DNA of 64,000 bases from PALSA-1335 sp965231025 (GTDB lineage Bacteria > Patescibacteriota > Gracilibacteria > UBA1369), in contig OZ246407.1 in NCBI GenBank assembly GCA_965231025.1, positions 310,001 to 374,000 of the forward strand, written 5' to 3'. Under the pieces are notes generated by a model, which was not told the DNA's origin, made no database searches, and saw only the letters and a program-made list of their open reading frames with translations. Each line of letters begins with the position of its first letter. Position 1 is the first letter of the stretch. Position numbers and translations under genes: made by a program. This document shows, piece by piece, positions 1-7,658 of the stretch.

Positions 1-2
1 AG

Positions 3-665
3 TCCGCCGCCGGATACCGCCACTACACGTACGACGACCTTTTGAAACTCCAGCAGATCATGTTCTTCAAGGAACTCGGATTCAGTCTCGAAGAGATCCG
101 GCAAATCCTGGATGATCCCGGATTTGATCTCAAAAAAGCCCTGAAGTCACACAGGGAAAAAATATCGGGGCGGCTGGAACAGTTTCGGAAACTCATCGCG
201 ACGATCGACAAAACACTTCAATCACTTCACAAAAAAACTATGGTCAACGATCAGGACATGTACGAGGGGTTCACCCCCGAACAGGCGAAAGCCTACCGCA
301 AAGAGGCCGCTGAAAAATGGGGCGAAGATGAGGTGCGGGCCTCTGAAAACCGCATCAAAAAAATGTCCAAAGAGCAGTGGAACGCCGTGAAGGCTGAAGG
401 CGATGCCATTACCAAAAAGCTGGCCGAACTGATGCAGTCCGGAGCCGCGCCCGGTAGCTCTGAAGTTCAGGAGTGCATCGTACGCTGGCACAAATTTCTC
501 GAACATTTTTATCCTGTGGAAGAGGCACGCCTTCGCGGACTCGGTGAAATGTACGTCGCCGACGAACGTTTTACCGCCCACTACGATAAATACGCCAAGG
601 GCTTGGCACAGTTCAAAAACGAAGCAATTCGGATCTATTGCGACAACGGGATGAAACTTGAATAG
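3..665 (+). CDS. MerR/TipA-type transcriptional regulator (5' end cut by window)
   Basis: The frame is open from base 3, where it reads SAAGYRHYTYDDLLKLQQI, the second half of a MerR winged-helix DNA-binding domain; the initiator and about 20 residues lie outside the window. A dimerisation coiled coil follows (ISGRLEQFRKLIATIDKTLQSL), then a C-terminal helical domain of about 140 residues resembling TipAS, the antibiotic- or ligand-binding domain of TipA-like regulators (EGFTPEQAKAYRKEAAEKWG). TipA regulators usually activate their own or neighbouring promoters on binding a small molecule; the target here is unknown. A TTG at 42 could be mistaken for a start but lies inside the HTH domain. 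Confidence 0.9.
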   Translation, partial: SAAGYRHYTYDDLLKLQQIMFFKELGFSLEEIRQILDDPGFDLKKALKSHREKISGRLEQFRKLIATIDKTLQSLHKKTMVNDQDMYEGFTPEQAKAYRKEAAEKWGEDEVRASENRIKKMSKEQWNAVKAEGDAITKKLAELMQSGAAPGSSEVQECIVRWHKFLEHFYPVEEARLRGLGEMYVADERFTAHYDKYAKGLAQFKNEAIRIYCDNGMKLE

Positions 666-673
666 AATCGACG

Positions 674-699
674 TGTAACCTTTCGATCCTTCGAACGTT
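674..699 (+). promoter_or_regulatory. ECF-sigma-type promoter upstream of the sigma gene
   Basis: TGTAAC (674-679), a 16-base spacer, then CGTT (696-699), 29 bases before the sigma factor start. Many ECF sigma factors use an AAC-containing -35 and a CGT-containing -10. The same hexamer, spacing and CGTT recur before the next gene (1304-1329), which suggests autoregulation. The function is inferred from pattern and position. Confidence 0.5.
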
Positions 700-728
700 G
701 TAAACTAAGATTTTGTAACGACAAATTT

Positions 729-1316
729 GTGGACCTCGACGAAGAAAAAGAACTCGTGAAAAAAGCCCGGCAGGACCCCGAAGCTTTCGGTGATCTCTAC
801 GACCGGTACTATCCGATAATTTTCAACTACATCCTCAAACGCACCGGGGACGTGGCGACGGCGCAGGACATCACCTCGGAAACCTTCATCAAGGTGCTTC
901 AGAAACTTCCGGTGTTCCAGTGGAGAAATGTTCCGTTCATCGCGTGGATATATAAAATCGCGTCGAACGAAATAGCCACGTACTTCCGCAAAGGAAAGTA
1001 TCATCCCGTTTCACTCGAAAAGTTGTACGAGACGCAGCACTTTGAGCCGTTCATTGAAGAAAACGCCCACTCCGAACTTGTGGAAGCGCAGGAGGTCGTC
1101 GACCGGAACAACGAGTACCTGGAAATTCAGATGCTCATAAAAACGCTCCCGGAAAGAATGCAGCAAATCATTGTTCTGCGCTATTTTGAAAGGAAAAAGT
1201 TTGAGGAAATCTCCGTCATCATGAACATGACGACCGGGGCGATAAAAACGATGCTCTCCCGGGCGCTGAGGAAACTGGAAAAAATCGTTCAGGCGAAAAA
1301 TGATGTAACTCTTTAA
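729..1316 (+). CDS. ECF-type RNA polymerase sigma factor
   Basis: A 195-residue sigma-70 family protein of ECF size. Sigma region 2 spans roughly residues 15-85 (FGDLYDRYYPIIFNYI, DITSETFIKVL, WIYKIASNEIATYFR); region 4 spans roughly 130-190 (LPERMQQIIVLRYFE, then a helix-turn-helix around MTTGAIKTMLSRALRKL). There is no region 1 or 3. The start is GTG with no clear Shine-Dalgarno site. It directs RNA polymerase to a small regulon, probably in response to an envelope signal, because the next gene encodes a membrane protein with a cytoplasmic N-terminus suited to an anti-sigma role. Matching promoter-like sequences precede both genes. Confidence 0.93.
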   Translation: MDLDEEKELVKKARQDPEAFGDLYDRYYPIIFNYILKRTGDVATAQDITSETFIKVLQKLPVFQWRNVPFIAWIYKIASNEIATYFRKGKYHPVSLEKLYETQHFEPFIEENAHSELVEAQEVVDRNNEYLEIQMLIKTLPERMQQIIVLRYFERKKFEEISVIMNMTTGAIKTMLSRALRKLEKIVQAKNDVTL

Positions 1317-1329
1317 CTATCCCGGCGTT
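1304..1329 (+). promoter_or_regulatory. second ECF-sigma-type promoter
   Basis: TGTAAC (1304-1309), 16-base spacer, CGTT (1326-1329). It overlaps the last codons of the sigma gene and lies about 36 bases before the putative anti-sigma gene. It has the same arrangement as 674-699. Confidence 0.45.
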
Positions 1330-1365
1330 GATGAAGGTGCCGGCCAAGAAACTTACTCCATCCAC

Positions 1366-2145
1366 ATGAAACAGGAACCGACCAGGATACAAAAAATGCT
1401 CGAAAACATCCAACCGCCGCAAGTGGAGATTCCTCTTCACAGGCGGAGGCTCAAAACGGATTTATTGAAAATGCATGAACAAATGCGCAAAAATCCGACT
1501 CCACCTCTTATCTTTAATATCAACAGTTTTATGAAAAAACTTCTTCCATTATCACTCGTCGCGCTGCTCGCGGTCGTCGTGGTGCTGAACGGCACTGGAA
1601 TGCTTTCATCCTCAACCGCATCCGCTCAAGAACTCATTGAGCAGGCAATAAGCAAAGTAAAAGCTCAGGTCGAAAAGAGCGGCGCCGTATCCGGCGCACA
1701 GCTGCAAACCGAACTCTCGTCCCTCGAAAAAGCAAAGGATGCCAAAGATCTTGCCTACCTTGGGGAAGAGGATGCCGGTGAAAAGGGTAAAGTGAAAAAA
1801 TTAAGTTTTACCGATGAAAAAGGCAATAAAGTCACCATCACGTTTGATGAAGACGACACAGAAGACCCGGTAGACGTCGAAGAGGAAAACGAAGAACATG
1901 AAAACGTCGCGGCTTCCACGCAGGAATCCGAATCCCAGGAACGCGAAGTGAAATCGGAGACGGAATCAAAAGATAAGTCCGGAACCGAGGTGGAAGTCAA
2001 AGCACCTGGCGAAAGTGAAAGTGAAGGCAAGGAGCTCAATACAAGCGAAAAGGCCGAAGTGAGCGAAATCAGCACGGACAAATCACCCGAGACCGAAACA
2101 GAAGATAGTTCCGGAATTCCGGAAGAAGCTGAAAGTTCCAGATAG
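1366..2145 (+). CDS. single-pass membrane protein, putative anti-sigma factor
   Basis: 259 residues. A basic cytoplasmic N-terminus of about 53 residues (LHRRRLKTDLLKMHEQMRK) is followed by one transmembrane helix near residues 54-75 (LLPLSLVALLAVVVVL). The outside portion has a short helical part and a long acidic, Ser/Glu-rich low-complexity tail from about residue 160. No zinc-binding anti-sigma motif (HxxxCxxC) is present. The role as anti-sigma partner is inferred from topology and from position 49 bases after an ECF sigma gene with a shared promoter pattern. The acidic tail could bind cations or be a flexible sensor. No family is recognised with certainty. Confidence 0.7.
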   Translation: MKQEPTRIQKMLENIQPPQVEIPLHRRRLKTDLLKMHEQMRKNPTPPLIFNINSFMKKLLPLSLVALLAVVVVLNGTGMLSSSTASAQELIEQAISKVKAQVEKSGAVSGAQLQTELSSLEKAKDAKDLAYLGEEDAGEKGKVKKLSFTDEKGNKVTITFDEDDTEDPVDVEEENEEHENVAASTQESESQEREVKSETESKDKSGTEVEVKAPGESESEGKELNTSEKAEVSEISTDKSPETETEDSSGIPEEAESSR

Positions 2146-2186
2146 TCTTCACAAATGGTCGTCAATTTTCAATTCGGGGAAAAGCA

Positions 2187-2216
2187 AACAGGGGCGGATT
2201 TCCGCCCCTGTTTTGT
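2187..2216 (+). terminator. rho-independent terminator after the anti-sigma gene
   Basis: A 12-bp perfect hairpin, AACAGGGGCGGA paired with TCCGCCCCTGTT around a short TT loop, ending in TTTT. It lies about 40 bases after the stop codon and closes the sigma/anti-sigma unit. Confidence 0.85.
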
Positions 2217-2229
2217 ATCCCTGAAGTTG

Positions 2230-2258
2230 TTGACAATAATCTCAATAACCTTTTTAAT
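2230..2258 (+). promoter_or_regulatory. sigma-70 promoter, consensus -35
   Basis: TTGACA (2230-2235), 17-base spacer, TTTAAT (2253-2258). The predicted RNA start near 2265 leaves a leader of only about 20 bases before the ATG at 2285. Confidence 0.75.
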
Positions 2259-2284
2259 TCACTCCATACCTTTGAAAAGATCCC

Positions 2285-3091
2285 ATGTCATCCAACCCCG
2301 ACGCACCCAGAGACCCAGGAGCTCCGTTTGCCGATACCATTGACGAAATTGTAGGAAAGTTGGAGGCATACACCGACGACCGGATTCAAAATAAGTCGTT
2401 TTTAGGCCCGGTTCCGACGCGTCTGCATTTAACGGTGCGTCCGTTGGGAAGCCACATGACCATGCAGCGTGAAATCCCTGTCGATACCGGAAGAAAACAG
2501 CATCAGTTTCCTTCTCAATGGGTACGCGACGAGCTGAGGAAAATTTTTCGGGCTGCCGAAAATATGTCTTCAAAAAAGCGGACATTATTGGTTGAAGTTG
2601 TTTCGGAATTCGGGGTAAAAATCATCGATATACTCGTGAGCACCGCAAAAAGAGTGAAAGCAGCAGTTCCCGGTGTTGCACCGGCACCCGTCAGCGAACA
2701 TGCTCCAGCTCCCGAATCCGCAGCGGCTGAACCCTTTTATGAAGCTGCTCAGGCACCTCTGCCGGTACCCGCAGGGTGCGCGCCGGAGGAGACGCCGCAA
2801 GATGATCCGGAACTCATCGACTTCGGCACCATGAAATATTTTCCCACGGACATGACGCACAAAGTGGTAAAAAAAACCCTTCTGGCCGCGGGTATCACGA
2901 CCAAGAGTCAGCTCCTGGATTTACTGGGAACCACCGAACCCACCAGAATGGAATGGGACATATTTATCAAAAAACTTTCAAAAATCGCCAGGGATGCCGG
3001 CTTCAAATTTTTCTCAAGCTCCGATGGCACCCTGTACTGGTGGCTCACCAAAAGGGCAAAATGGATCAAGCCATTTACCGGGACTTCCTGA
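2285..3091 (+). CDS. hypothetical protein, two conserved-looking blocks with Pro/Ala linker
   Basis: 268 residues with no signal peptide or membrane segment, so probably cytoplasmic. The N-terminal block (about 1-125) contains WVRDELRKIFRAAENM and a hydrophobic strand-helix run. A linker rich in Pro, Ala and Glu (about 130-175) follows. The C-terminal block (about 180-268) is predicted helical and ends with an aromatic, basic stretch (LYWWLTKRAKWIKPF), possibly a nucleic-acid-binding or winged-helix-like surface. The family is not recognised. The gene has its own strong promoter and is convergent with the next gene. Confidence 0.75.
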   Translation: MSSNPDAPRDPGAPFADTIDEIVGKLEAYTDDRIQNKSFLGPVPTRLHLTVRPLGSHMTMQREIPVDTGRKQHQFPSQWVRDELRKIFRAAENMSSKKRTLLVEVVSEFGVKIIDILVSTAKRVKAAVPGVAPAPVSEHAPAPESAAAEPFYEAAQAPLPVPAGCAPEETPQDDPELIDFGTMKYFPTDMTHKVVKKTLLAAGITTKSQLLDLLGTTEPTRMEWDIFIKKLSKIARDAGFKFFSSSDGTLYWWLTKRAKWIKPFTGTS

Positions 3092-3107
3092 ATTCCGCAG
3101 CGGGAAA

Positions 3108-3656
3108 CTATGTGGCGGCAAACAGCATCATGCCAAGGTAAATGCCTGCGGCAGTGGCCAAAAGATGGAAACCGATCAAAAAGGGACGGGACTCCGTGAA
3201 GGGAACGATTGCTTGATCATGGGGCCTGCTTCCGAACAAGATTCCTGCCGCCGAATTTTTATCGGCCGCGAACAATGGGGCAAAACCCATAATTCCGAAG
3301 ATAACGGCGCAGATGATCCATGAAACGTCCAGGCCGCCTCCACCCGGCGAATTGAGGCCGAACTCCAGGAAATTCCATCCAAGGGACCCGAACAGGGCGG
3401 TCCAGAAAAGGTATCCCCACTCAGGACTGTTCTTCACCCTGGCCGTAAAATACAAAGCTCCCGATCCGATCATGGTAAAGATGGACAGGGGCGTCAGATA
3501 GGCAACCCCGCCCGGACAATGCACCTGAATGGTATAGGGCCCACCCTCCGCGCACGATCCCCCAACCCCCATCACCGCGCGCATGGACAAATACAGCACG
3601 GTCAGCGAGAGGGAAAACAGCAGGAGCCCGACGAATTTTTGGAGAATATTCTTCAC
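3108..3656 (-). CDS. conserved multipass membrane protein of unknown function
   Basis: 182 residues with a GTG start. About five hydrophobic segments: residues 7-27, 50-70, 82-100, 110-130 and 158-178. The first external loop carries two Cys (GSCAEGGPYTIQVHC) spaced so that a disulfide is possible. Later there are Gly/Pro-rich turns (NSPGGGGLDVSW). It resembles uncharacterised small membrane proteins of actinobacteria and CPR bacteria; no enzymatic motif is visible. The gene stands alone between convergent and co-directional neighbours. Confidence 0.75.
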   Translation of the reverse strand: MKNILQKFVGLLLFSLSLTVLYLSMRAVMGVGGSCAEGGPYTIQVHCPGGVAYLTPLSIFTMIGSGALYFTARVKNSPEWGYLFWTALFGSLGWNFLEFGLNSPGGGGLDVSWIICAVIFGIMGFAPLFAADKNSAAGILFGSRPHDQAIVPFTESRPFLIGFHLLATAAGIYLGMMLFAAT

Positions 3657-3715
3657 CCGCCCAGACTACCACAGCGGAAAAATACTGACAACGGAACGGA
3701 CTTCATCCAAAGATC

Positions 3716-5842
3716 TCATCTCCGCCTGTTCCGCCCTTTTCCTTTGCGCCGGTCATGAAGATTTCTTGACCGCTTCTTTTTCGTCTTCCTGTTTTTCTGG
3801 TTGTAAAAACTGTTCTGGAACCATGACGGGTCCACTTCGGTGATGTTTCGCGCGAAACGCTTCGTCGTTTCAACGATCTCCGTGGCGATGATCCATTTGG
3901 GGTATCTGCTGTAAAAGAGTGAACTCGGATGAATAAAAATACGGTCAACCTTTGACGAAGTGTAGTTCCCGAAACTGTTCCGCTGGCAGAGATTCTGGAC
4001 AAGCCCGCTGGCGACGGACCGGAGAATGCCGGTGTGCCCGGCCTCCGTGCCCTGTTGCAAAGTTTCCGGATTCAGCATGGCCTGCAGTTTTTCCAGGTGG
4101 GGTTGAAACTCCTCGCCATAAAACAGCACAAGAGTCTCGGTCAGTTGTTCATAAATCTCCCTTGCTTTTTCAAGCGTCTGGAACTCCAGATAATGGCTTT
4201 TACAATAATCTTCGCGGTCGGCGGCCTCTTTGTAGACGAAAACTTTTTTCCACACGGCGAGGTACGTCAGAAGGTCGGAATGAAAAGATTCCGAACTCCC
4301 GTAATGGGAGAAACTTTTCCGGTGAACCATTCTTTTTCCGTTGAAATAGGGCTTTTGGGATTGAGCCGCGGGGTAGGGCATTCCCAGTCGCTGAAAATAG
4401 CGCCGGGCCTTGTCCGCCGGTTCCTCTTCGCCAAACGGCCTCAGAAAAGGGTCTTTGAGGGAAAGAAACGAAGAAATAACGGCCACTTCGGCAACGCAGG
4501 CATACTGTTCCGCCGTGATCAGCATGCGCGATATTTTTGGGTCCAGCGGCAAATGGGCCATTTTGAGTCCGATGTCGGTTAACTGTTCGTTGTTATTGAG
4601 TGCGCCGAGTGTTCTCAGGGTGTGCAACGCCTGCTCAAAAGTGGCATGGTCCGGCGGATCCATAAAATCAAAGGCGTGAATGTTCGCTATGCCCATCAAA
4701 ATCATTTGCAGCACAACGTCGGCCAGATCGGAGCGCTGGATTTCAGGCCTTGTGAACGGTTCCCTCGACTCAAAATCCTCTTCGGAATATAGCCGCAGAC
4801 ATCTGCCCGGCTCAATACGCCCTGCGCGCCCCGTCCGTTGCACGGCCGAGGCTTGCGAAATTTCCTGCACGGTCAGGCTTCCTATTCCCGTATGCGTGTC
4901 AAAGTCCGTCATGCGGGCCAGTCCGGAATCGATCACCACGGTAATGCCGGGTACAGTCAAAGAAGTTTCGGCAATGTTGGTCGATACCACCGCGTGTCGC
5001 ACTCCCGGGTGTTCATGATAAATCGCGGTTTGCTCTTCCATCGGCAACCTGCCGTACAGAGGCATGCAGCGGAGATCCCTGAAACCCAGCCGCTGGATGG
5101 CATTGATCGTCTGGTTGATCTCCTGCTCGCCCGGAAGAAAAATCAGGATATCCCCGGCCTTTTTGGACATATGGATCTCGTCGACCATTCCGGCAATGGT
5201 TGAAGGAAGATCCTCATCGTCAGAAACGGGATGATACTCGACATCCACCGGGAACATCCTTCCGGAAACGGAAAATTCCGCCACGGTGAGGGATTTTTCA
5301 CGGTGGTTGTAAAAGAAATCAAAAAATTTCTGCGTGTCGAGCGTCGCCGAAGCGATAATAATTTTCAACGGATTCATCCCCTGAACCCTGCGTTTTTTTT
5401 GAATCTCCTTCAGGAGTCCGAGCAGAAAATCGATGCGCAAACTCCGCTCGTGCGCTTCATCTACGAAAACCGCGTCGTATTTCGTCAGAAGCACGTCGAA
5501 CTTGATCTCCTGAAGCAAAATGCCGTCAGTGCAGATGATGATTTTCGTTCCAGGATAGGTCAGGTCGTCAAAACGGATTTTGTACCCGACCGCCGTCCCG
5601 ACCTCGATTTCACACTCCTCCGCGATGCGCGTTGCGATGGAAACCGCCGCGATTCTGCGCGGCTGCGTACAGGCAACCATGACCTTGTCACCCAGCGCCT
5701 GCGAAATCATCTTGGGAATTTGCGTCGATTTGCCGGACCCGGTCTCCCCGACAATAATCGTCACGTCATTTTTACGGATGGCCTGGGTAAGCTCTTCACT
5801 GTGGGAACTGATGGGCAGTTCCGACGGGTAATGGATCTTCAT
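3716..5842 (-). CDS. ATP-dependent DEAH-box RNA helicase (HrpA/HrpB-like)
   Basis: 708 residues. Helicase motifs in order: Walker A GETGSGKST (32-40), TQPRR (59-63), DEAH (128-131), SAT (165-167), FLPGEQEI, and motif VI QRTGRAGR (about 336). The winged-helix/HA2 region follows and then an OB-fold-like region (IFIHPSSLFY). The tail is strongly basic (KKKRSRNLHDRRKGKGRNRRR region), suited to RNA binding. E. coli HrpA is about 1300 residues, so this is a short form closer in length to HrpB or eukaryotic Prp43. Expected role: unwinding RNA or RNA-protein complexes, in HrpA's case rescue of stalled ribosomes. Its ATG overlaps the stop of the upstream gene (ATGA), so the two are co-translated. Confidence 0.93.
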   Translation of the reverse strand: MKIHYPSELPISSHSEELTQAIRKNDVTIIVGETGSGKSTQIPKMISQALGDKVMVACTQPRRIAAVSIATRIAEECEIEVGTAVGYKIRFDDLTYPGTKIIICTDGILLQEIKFDVLLTKYDAVFVDEAHERSLRIDFLLGLLKEIQKKRRVQGMNPLKIIIASATLDTQKFFDFFYNHREKSLTVAEFSVSGRMFPVDVEYHPVSDDEDLPSTIAGMVDEIHMSKKAGDILIFLPGEQEINQTINAIQRLGFRDLRCMPLYGRLPMEEQTAIYHEHPGVRHAVVSTNIAETSLTVPGITVVIDSGLARMTDFDTHTGIGSLTVQEISQASAVQRTGRAGRIEPGRCLRLYSEEDFESREPFTRPEIQRSDLADVVLQMILMGIANIHAFDFMDPPDHATFEQALHTLRTLGALNNNEQLTDIGLKMAHLPLDPKISRMLITAEQYACVAEVAVISSFLSLKDPFLRPFGEEEPADKARRYFQRLGMPYPAAQSQKPYFNGKRMVHRKSFSHYGSSESFHSDLLTYLAVWKKVFVYKEAADREDYCKSHYLEFQTLEKAREIYEQLTETLVLFYGEEFQPHLEKLQAMLNPETLQQGTEAGHTGILRSVASGLVQNLCQRNSFGNYTSSKVDRIFIHPSSLFYSRYPKWIIATEIVETTKRFARNITEVDPSWFQNSFYNQKNRKTKKKRSRNLHDRRKGKGRNRRR

Positions 5843-6504
5843 AATGTATGTTGCTCTAAGGAAGTGCCAAATTTCATGAGAAGAGTATCAACAGCCATCT
5901 GAACGTCTTTTTGGCCAAGATAAAGTATCAGATGGGTATACGTTGATGACAGTTCCCAGATATTAATATACTGCAGTGTAAGAGATTGAATGATTGAATA
6001 AATAAATCCGACGTCCTGCACATAAGATTCATCAAAGTTGAGACTCACCGCGGTAAGATTTTCTTTCCGGAAAATGGGCTTTATTTTAAAACGTTCAGAA
6101 ATAAGTTTTTCTTTTGAACGATCAACGATAAGCGTCAGCTCGGTTAATGTCTGGCTGGATGCAATATAGAAATTATCCTTCTGTTTAAGCAGGTACAATT
6201 GAACCAGGGATTTGTTGATTGTTGTATTAAAAGGGTAGGTGAGTGTGACGAGATCAGGAAAAAGTGCGATATTTTTTATCTTGATTCGAGCTTCTTGCGG
6301 CGCAATCATTTTGTAATGAGCCTGAAGCCTCGAAAGCCCCATAAGGATTGAAGGCAAACTCACCTCTTTTTTTGCCCTGACTTCGATAAGAGGCTTTATC
6401 CATTTCGCAACCTGGGTCAGGTTCAGCAATCCGTGGGAAAGCCCCTGCATCAGTATTGGATTGTTTGCGCATATCTCCTCTAAAACGGTACTCAGCTTAA
6501 TCAT
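5839..6504 (-). CDS. small regulatory protein with wHTH-like N-terminus and ACT-like C-terminus
   Basis: 221 residues counted from the ATG at 6504; longer ATG-less extensions upstream are rejected because a promoter lies there. Residues 1-65 resemble the helical DNA-binding-like region found in archaeal and CPR ACT-domain proteins (SLPSILMGLSRLQ). The C-terminal part has two beta-alpha-beta units of ACT type; the last one (DVGFIYSIIQSLTLQYINIWELSS) matches the aspartate-kinase ACT pattern, which senses amino acids. No catalytic site is present. It overlaps the helicase gene by 4 bp (ATGA). The TTGATT-N17-TATATT promoter ends six bases before the ATG, so the transcript is probably leaderless. 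The ligand and target are unknown. Confidence 0.7.
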   Translation of the reverse strand: MIKLSTVLEEICANNPILMQGLSHGLLNLTQVAKWIKPLIEVRAKKEVSLPSILMGLSRLQAHYKMIAPQEARIKIKNIALFPDLVTLTYPFNTTINKSLVQLYLLKQKDNFYIASSQTLTELTLIVDRSKEKLISERFKIKPIFRKENLTAVSLNFDESYVQDVGFIYSIIQSLTLQYINIWELSSTYTHLILYLGQKDVQMAVDTLLMKFGTSLEQHTL

Positions 6505-6510
6505 GTTATA

Positions 6511-6539
6511 AATATAACAAAAATCTATATAAAAATCAA
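6511..6539 (-). promoter_or_regulatory. sigma-70 promoter giving a probably leaderless mRNA
   Basis: On the minus strand: TTGATT (6539-6534), 17-base spacer, TATATT (6516-6511), then TATAAC and the ATG at 6504. With the usual 6-7 base distance, transcription would begin at the start codon. Confidence 0.65.
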
Positions 6540-6614
6540 TAAGTTTACAAAAAATTAAAGTATTGCGAAATAACAATATAATCGCCGCGTACTTTAATTT
6601 TTTATAAAATTCTT

Positions 6615-7658
6615 ATGAACAACCAATCAAGAATTTTCAGAGGATCACCCCGGTATTATGAGGAGATTGAAGAGCGTGAATTTGGAAACCAAGCGCTCGA
6701 TTTTCTTTCCATCAATATGCCTCCGGTATGCAATTACCGATGCGAGTTCTGTCTTTCCGGGTTAAGCCAGGAGAGGGAATTCCATCACAGCATGTCTGCC
6801 GCTGAATCGATAGAACTCATCCGCCAGGCAGCCCAATTGGGAGTGAGACACATTGAAATATCCGGGGAAGGGGAACCTCTCGTATTCAGAAACAGAATTT
6901 TGGAAATACTCACAGCAGCGGAGTCAAATGGTGTCCATACAACCGTATTTACCAACGGTTCCCTTTTAACCCCGACTGTTTCCAGGCAGTTGGCTCAACA
7001 TGATGTTTCCATCGCCGTAAGCCTTGAAACATGCGACGCGGAAAATTACGAGTCATTTGTGAAAAGAACTCGTTCATTCCATACCGTGATGGAAAATATC
7101 GAGCACGCAAAAGAGGCATTTCATCAACACATCAGGATGGAAGGGAGGAATATGATTCTTCCATTGGCTATTCACACCATCGTAATGCCGCAGAACATAG
7201 ATCAAATCGCACAAATCAGGCAAATAGCCGGGCGGGAAATGTTTTTAAGTCTCGCCCCATTCATTCCACAGGGTGACGGTTTGATTCAGTTGGCGACGGC
7301 TCCAACTGTTGTTGAGCCCGGCGTCGTTGATCAGCTCATTGAGCGATACGGGGACGGTTCACTCATTCTCTCTCAAAGTAGAGCAAATGAGACTGGAGGC
7401 CCGACCTGTGGAACGTTCCGCTTCGGCCTGGGGATGCGTCACGACGGAGAAGTACTATTTGATGCCCATGCTTACGATACCGCCGGAATCATCGGAAACA
7501 TACGCAATAATCCTCTCCATGAACTTGTCACTCGGTTAACCGAAGCAAAAACAGCCTATTTTAGGGACTTTCATGATGGAGGGTTTTGCCCGCTAAGAAA
7601 CCAGCAATATCGTGGTTTCGTACGTGCCTTGGAACATAACTTCAGACCAAGCGTATGA
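6615..7658 (+). CDS. radical SAM enzyme with C-terminal Cys pair
   Basis: 347 residues. The [4Fe-4S]-SAM motif CxxxCxxC is C39-N-Y-R-C43-E-F-C46; the GGE-like SAM-binding motif is GEGEP (84-88). Strand and loop segments of a partial TIM barrel follow (TTVFTNGSLLTP, IAVSLETCDA). Near the C-terminus, Cys residues in GGPTCGTFRFGLG and DGGFCPLR, with a beta-hairpin DGEVLFDAHA, look like a reduced SPASM/twitch auxiliary-cluster region. The product is unknown. Its stop overlaps the start of an EgtD-like methyltransferase gene (ATGA), so both probably act on one substrate. The upstream region is AT-rich with a TATAAT at 6577-6582 but no good -35. Confidence 0.88.
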   Translation: MNNQSRIFRGSPRYYEEIEEREFGNQALDFLSINMPPVCNYRCEFCLSGLSQEREFHHSMSAAESIELIRQAAQLGVRHIEISGEGEPLVFRNRILEILTAAESNGVHTTVFTNGSLLTPTVSRQLAQHDVSIAVSLETCDAENYESFVKRTRSFHTVMENIEHAKEAFHQHIRMEGRNMILPLAIHTIVMPQNIDQIAQIRQIAGREMFLSLAPFIPQGDGLIQLATAPTVVEPGVVDQLIERYGDGSLILSQSRANETGGPTCGTFRFGLGMRHDGEVLFDAHAYDTAGIIGNIRNNPLHELVTRLTEAKTAYFRDFHDGGFCPLRNQQYRGFVRALEHNFRPSV

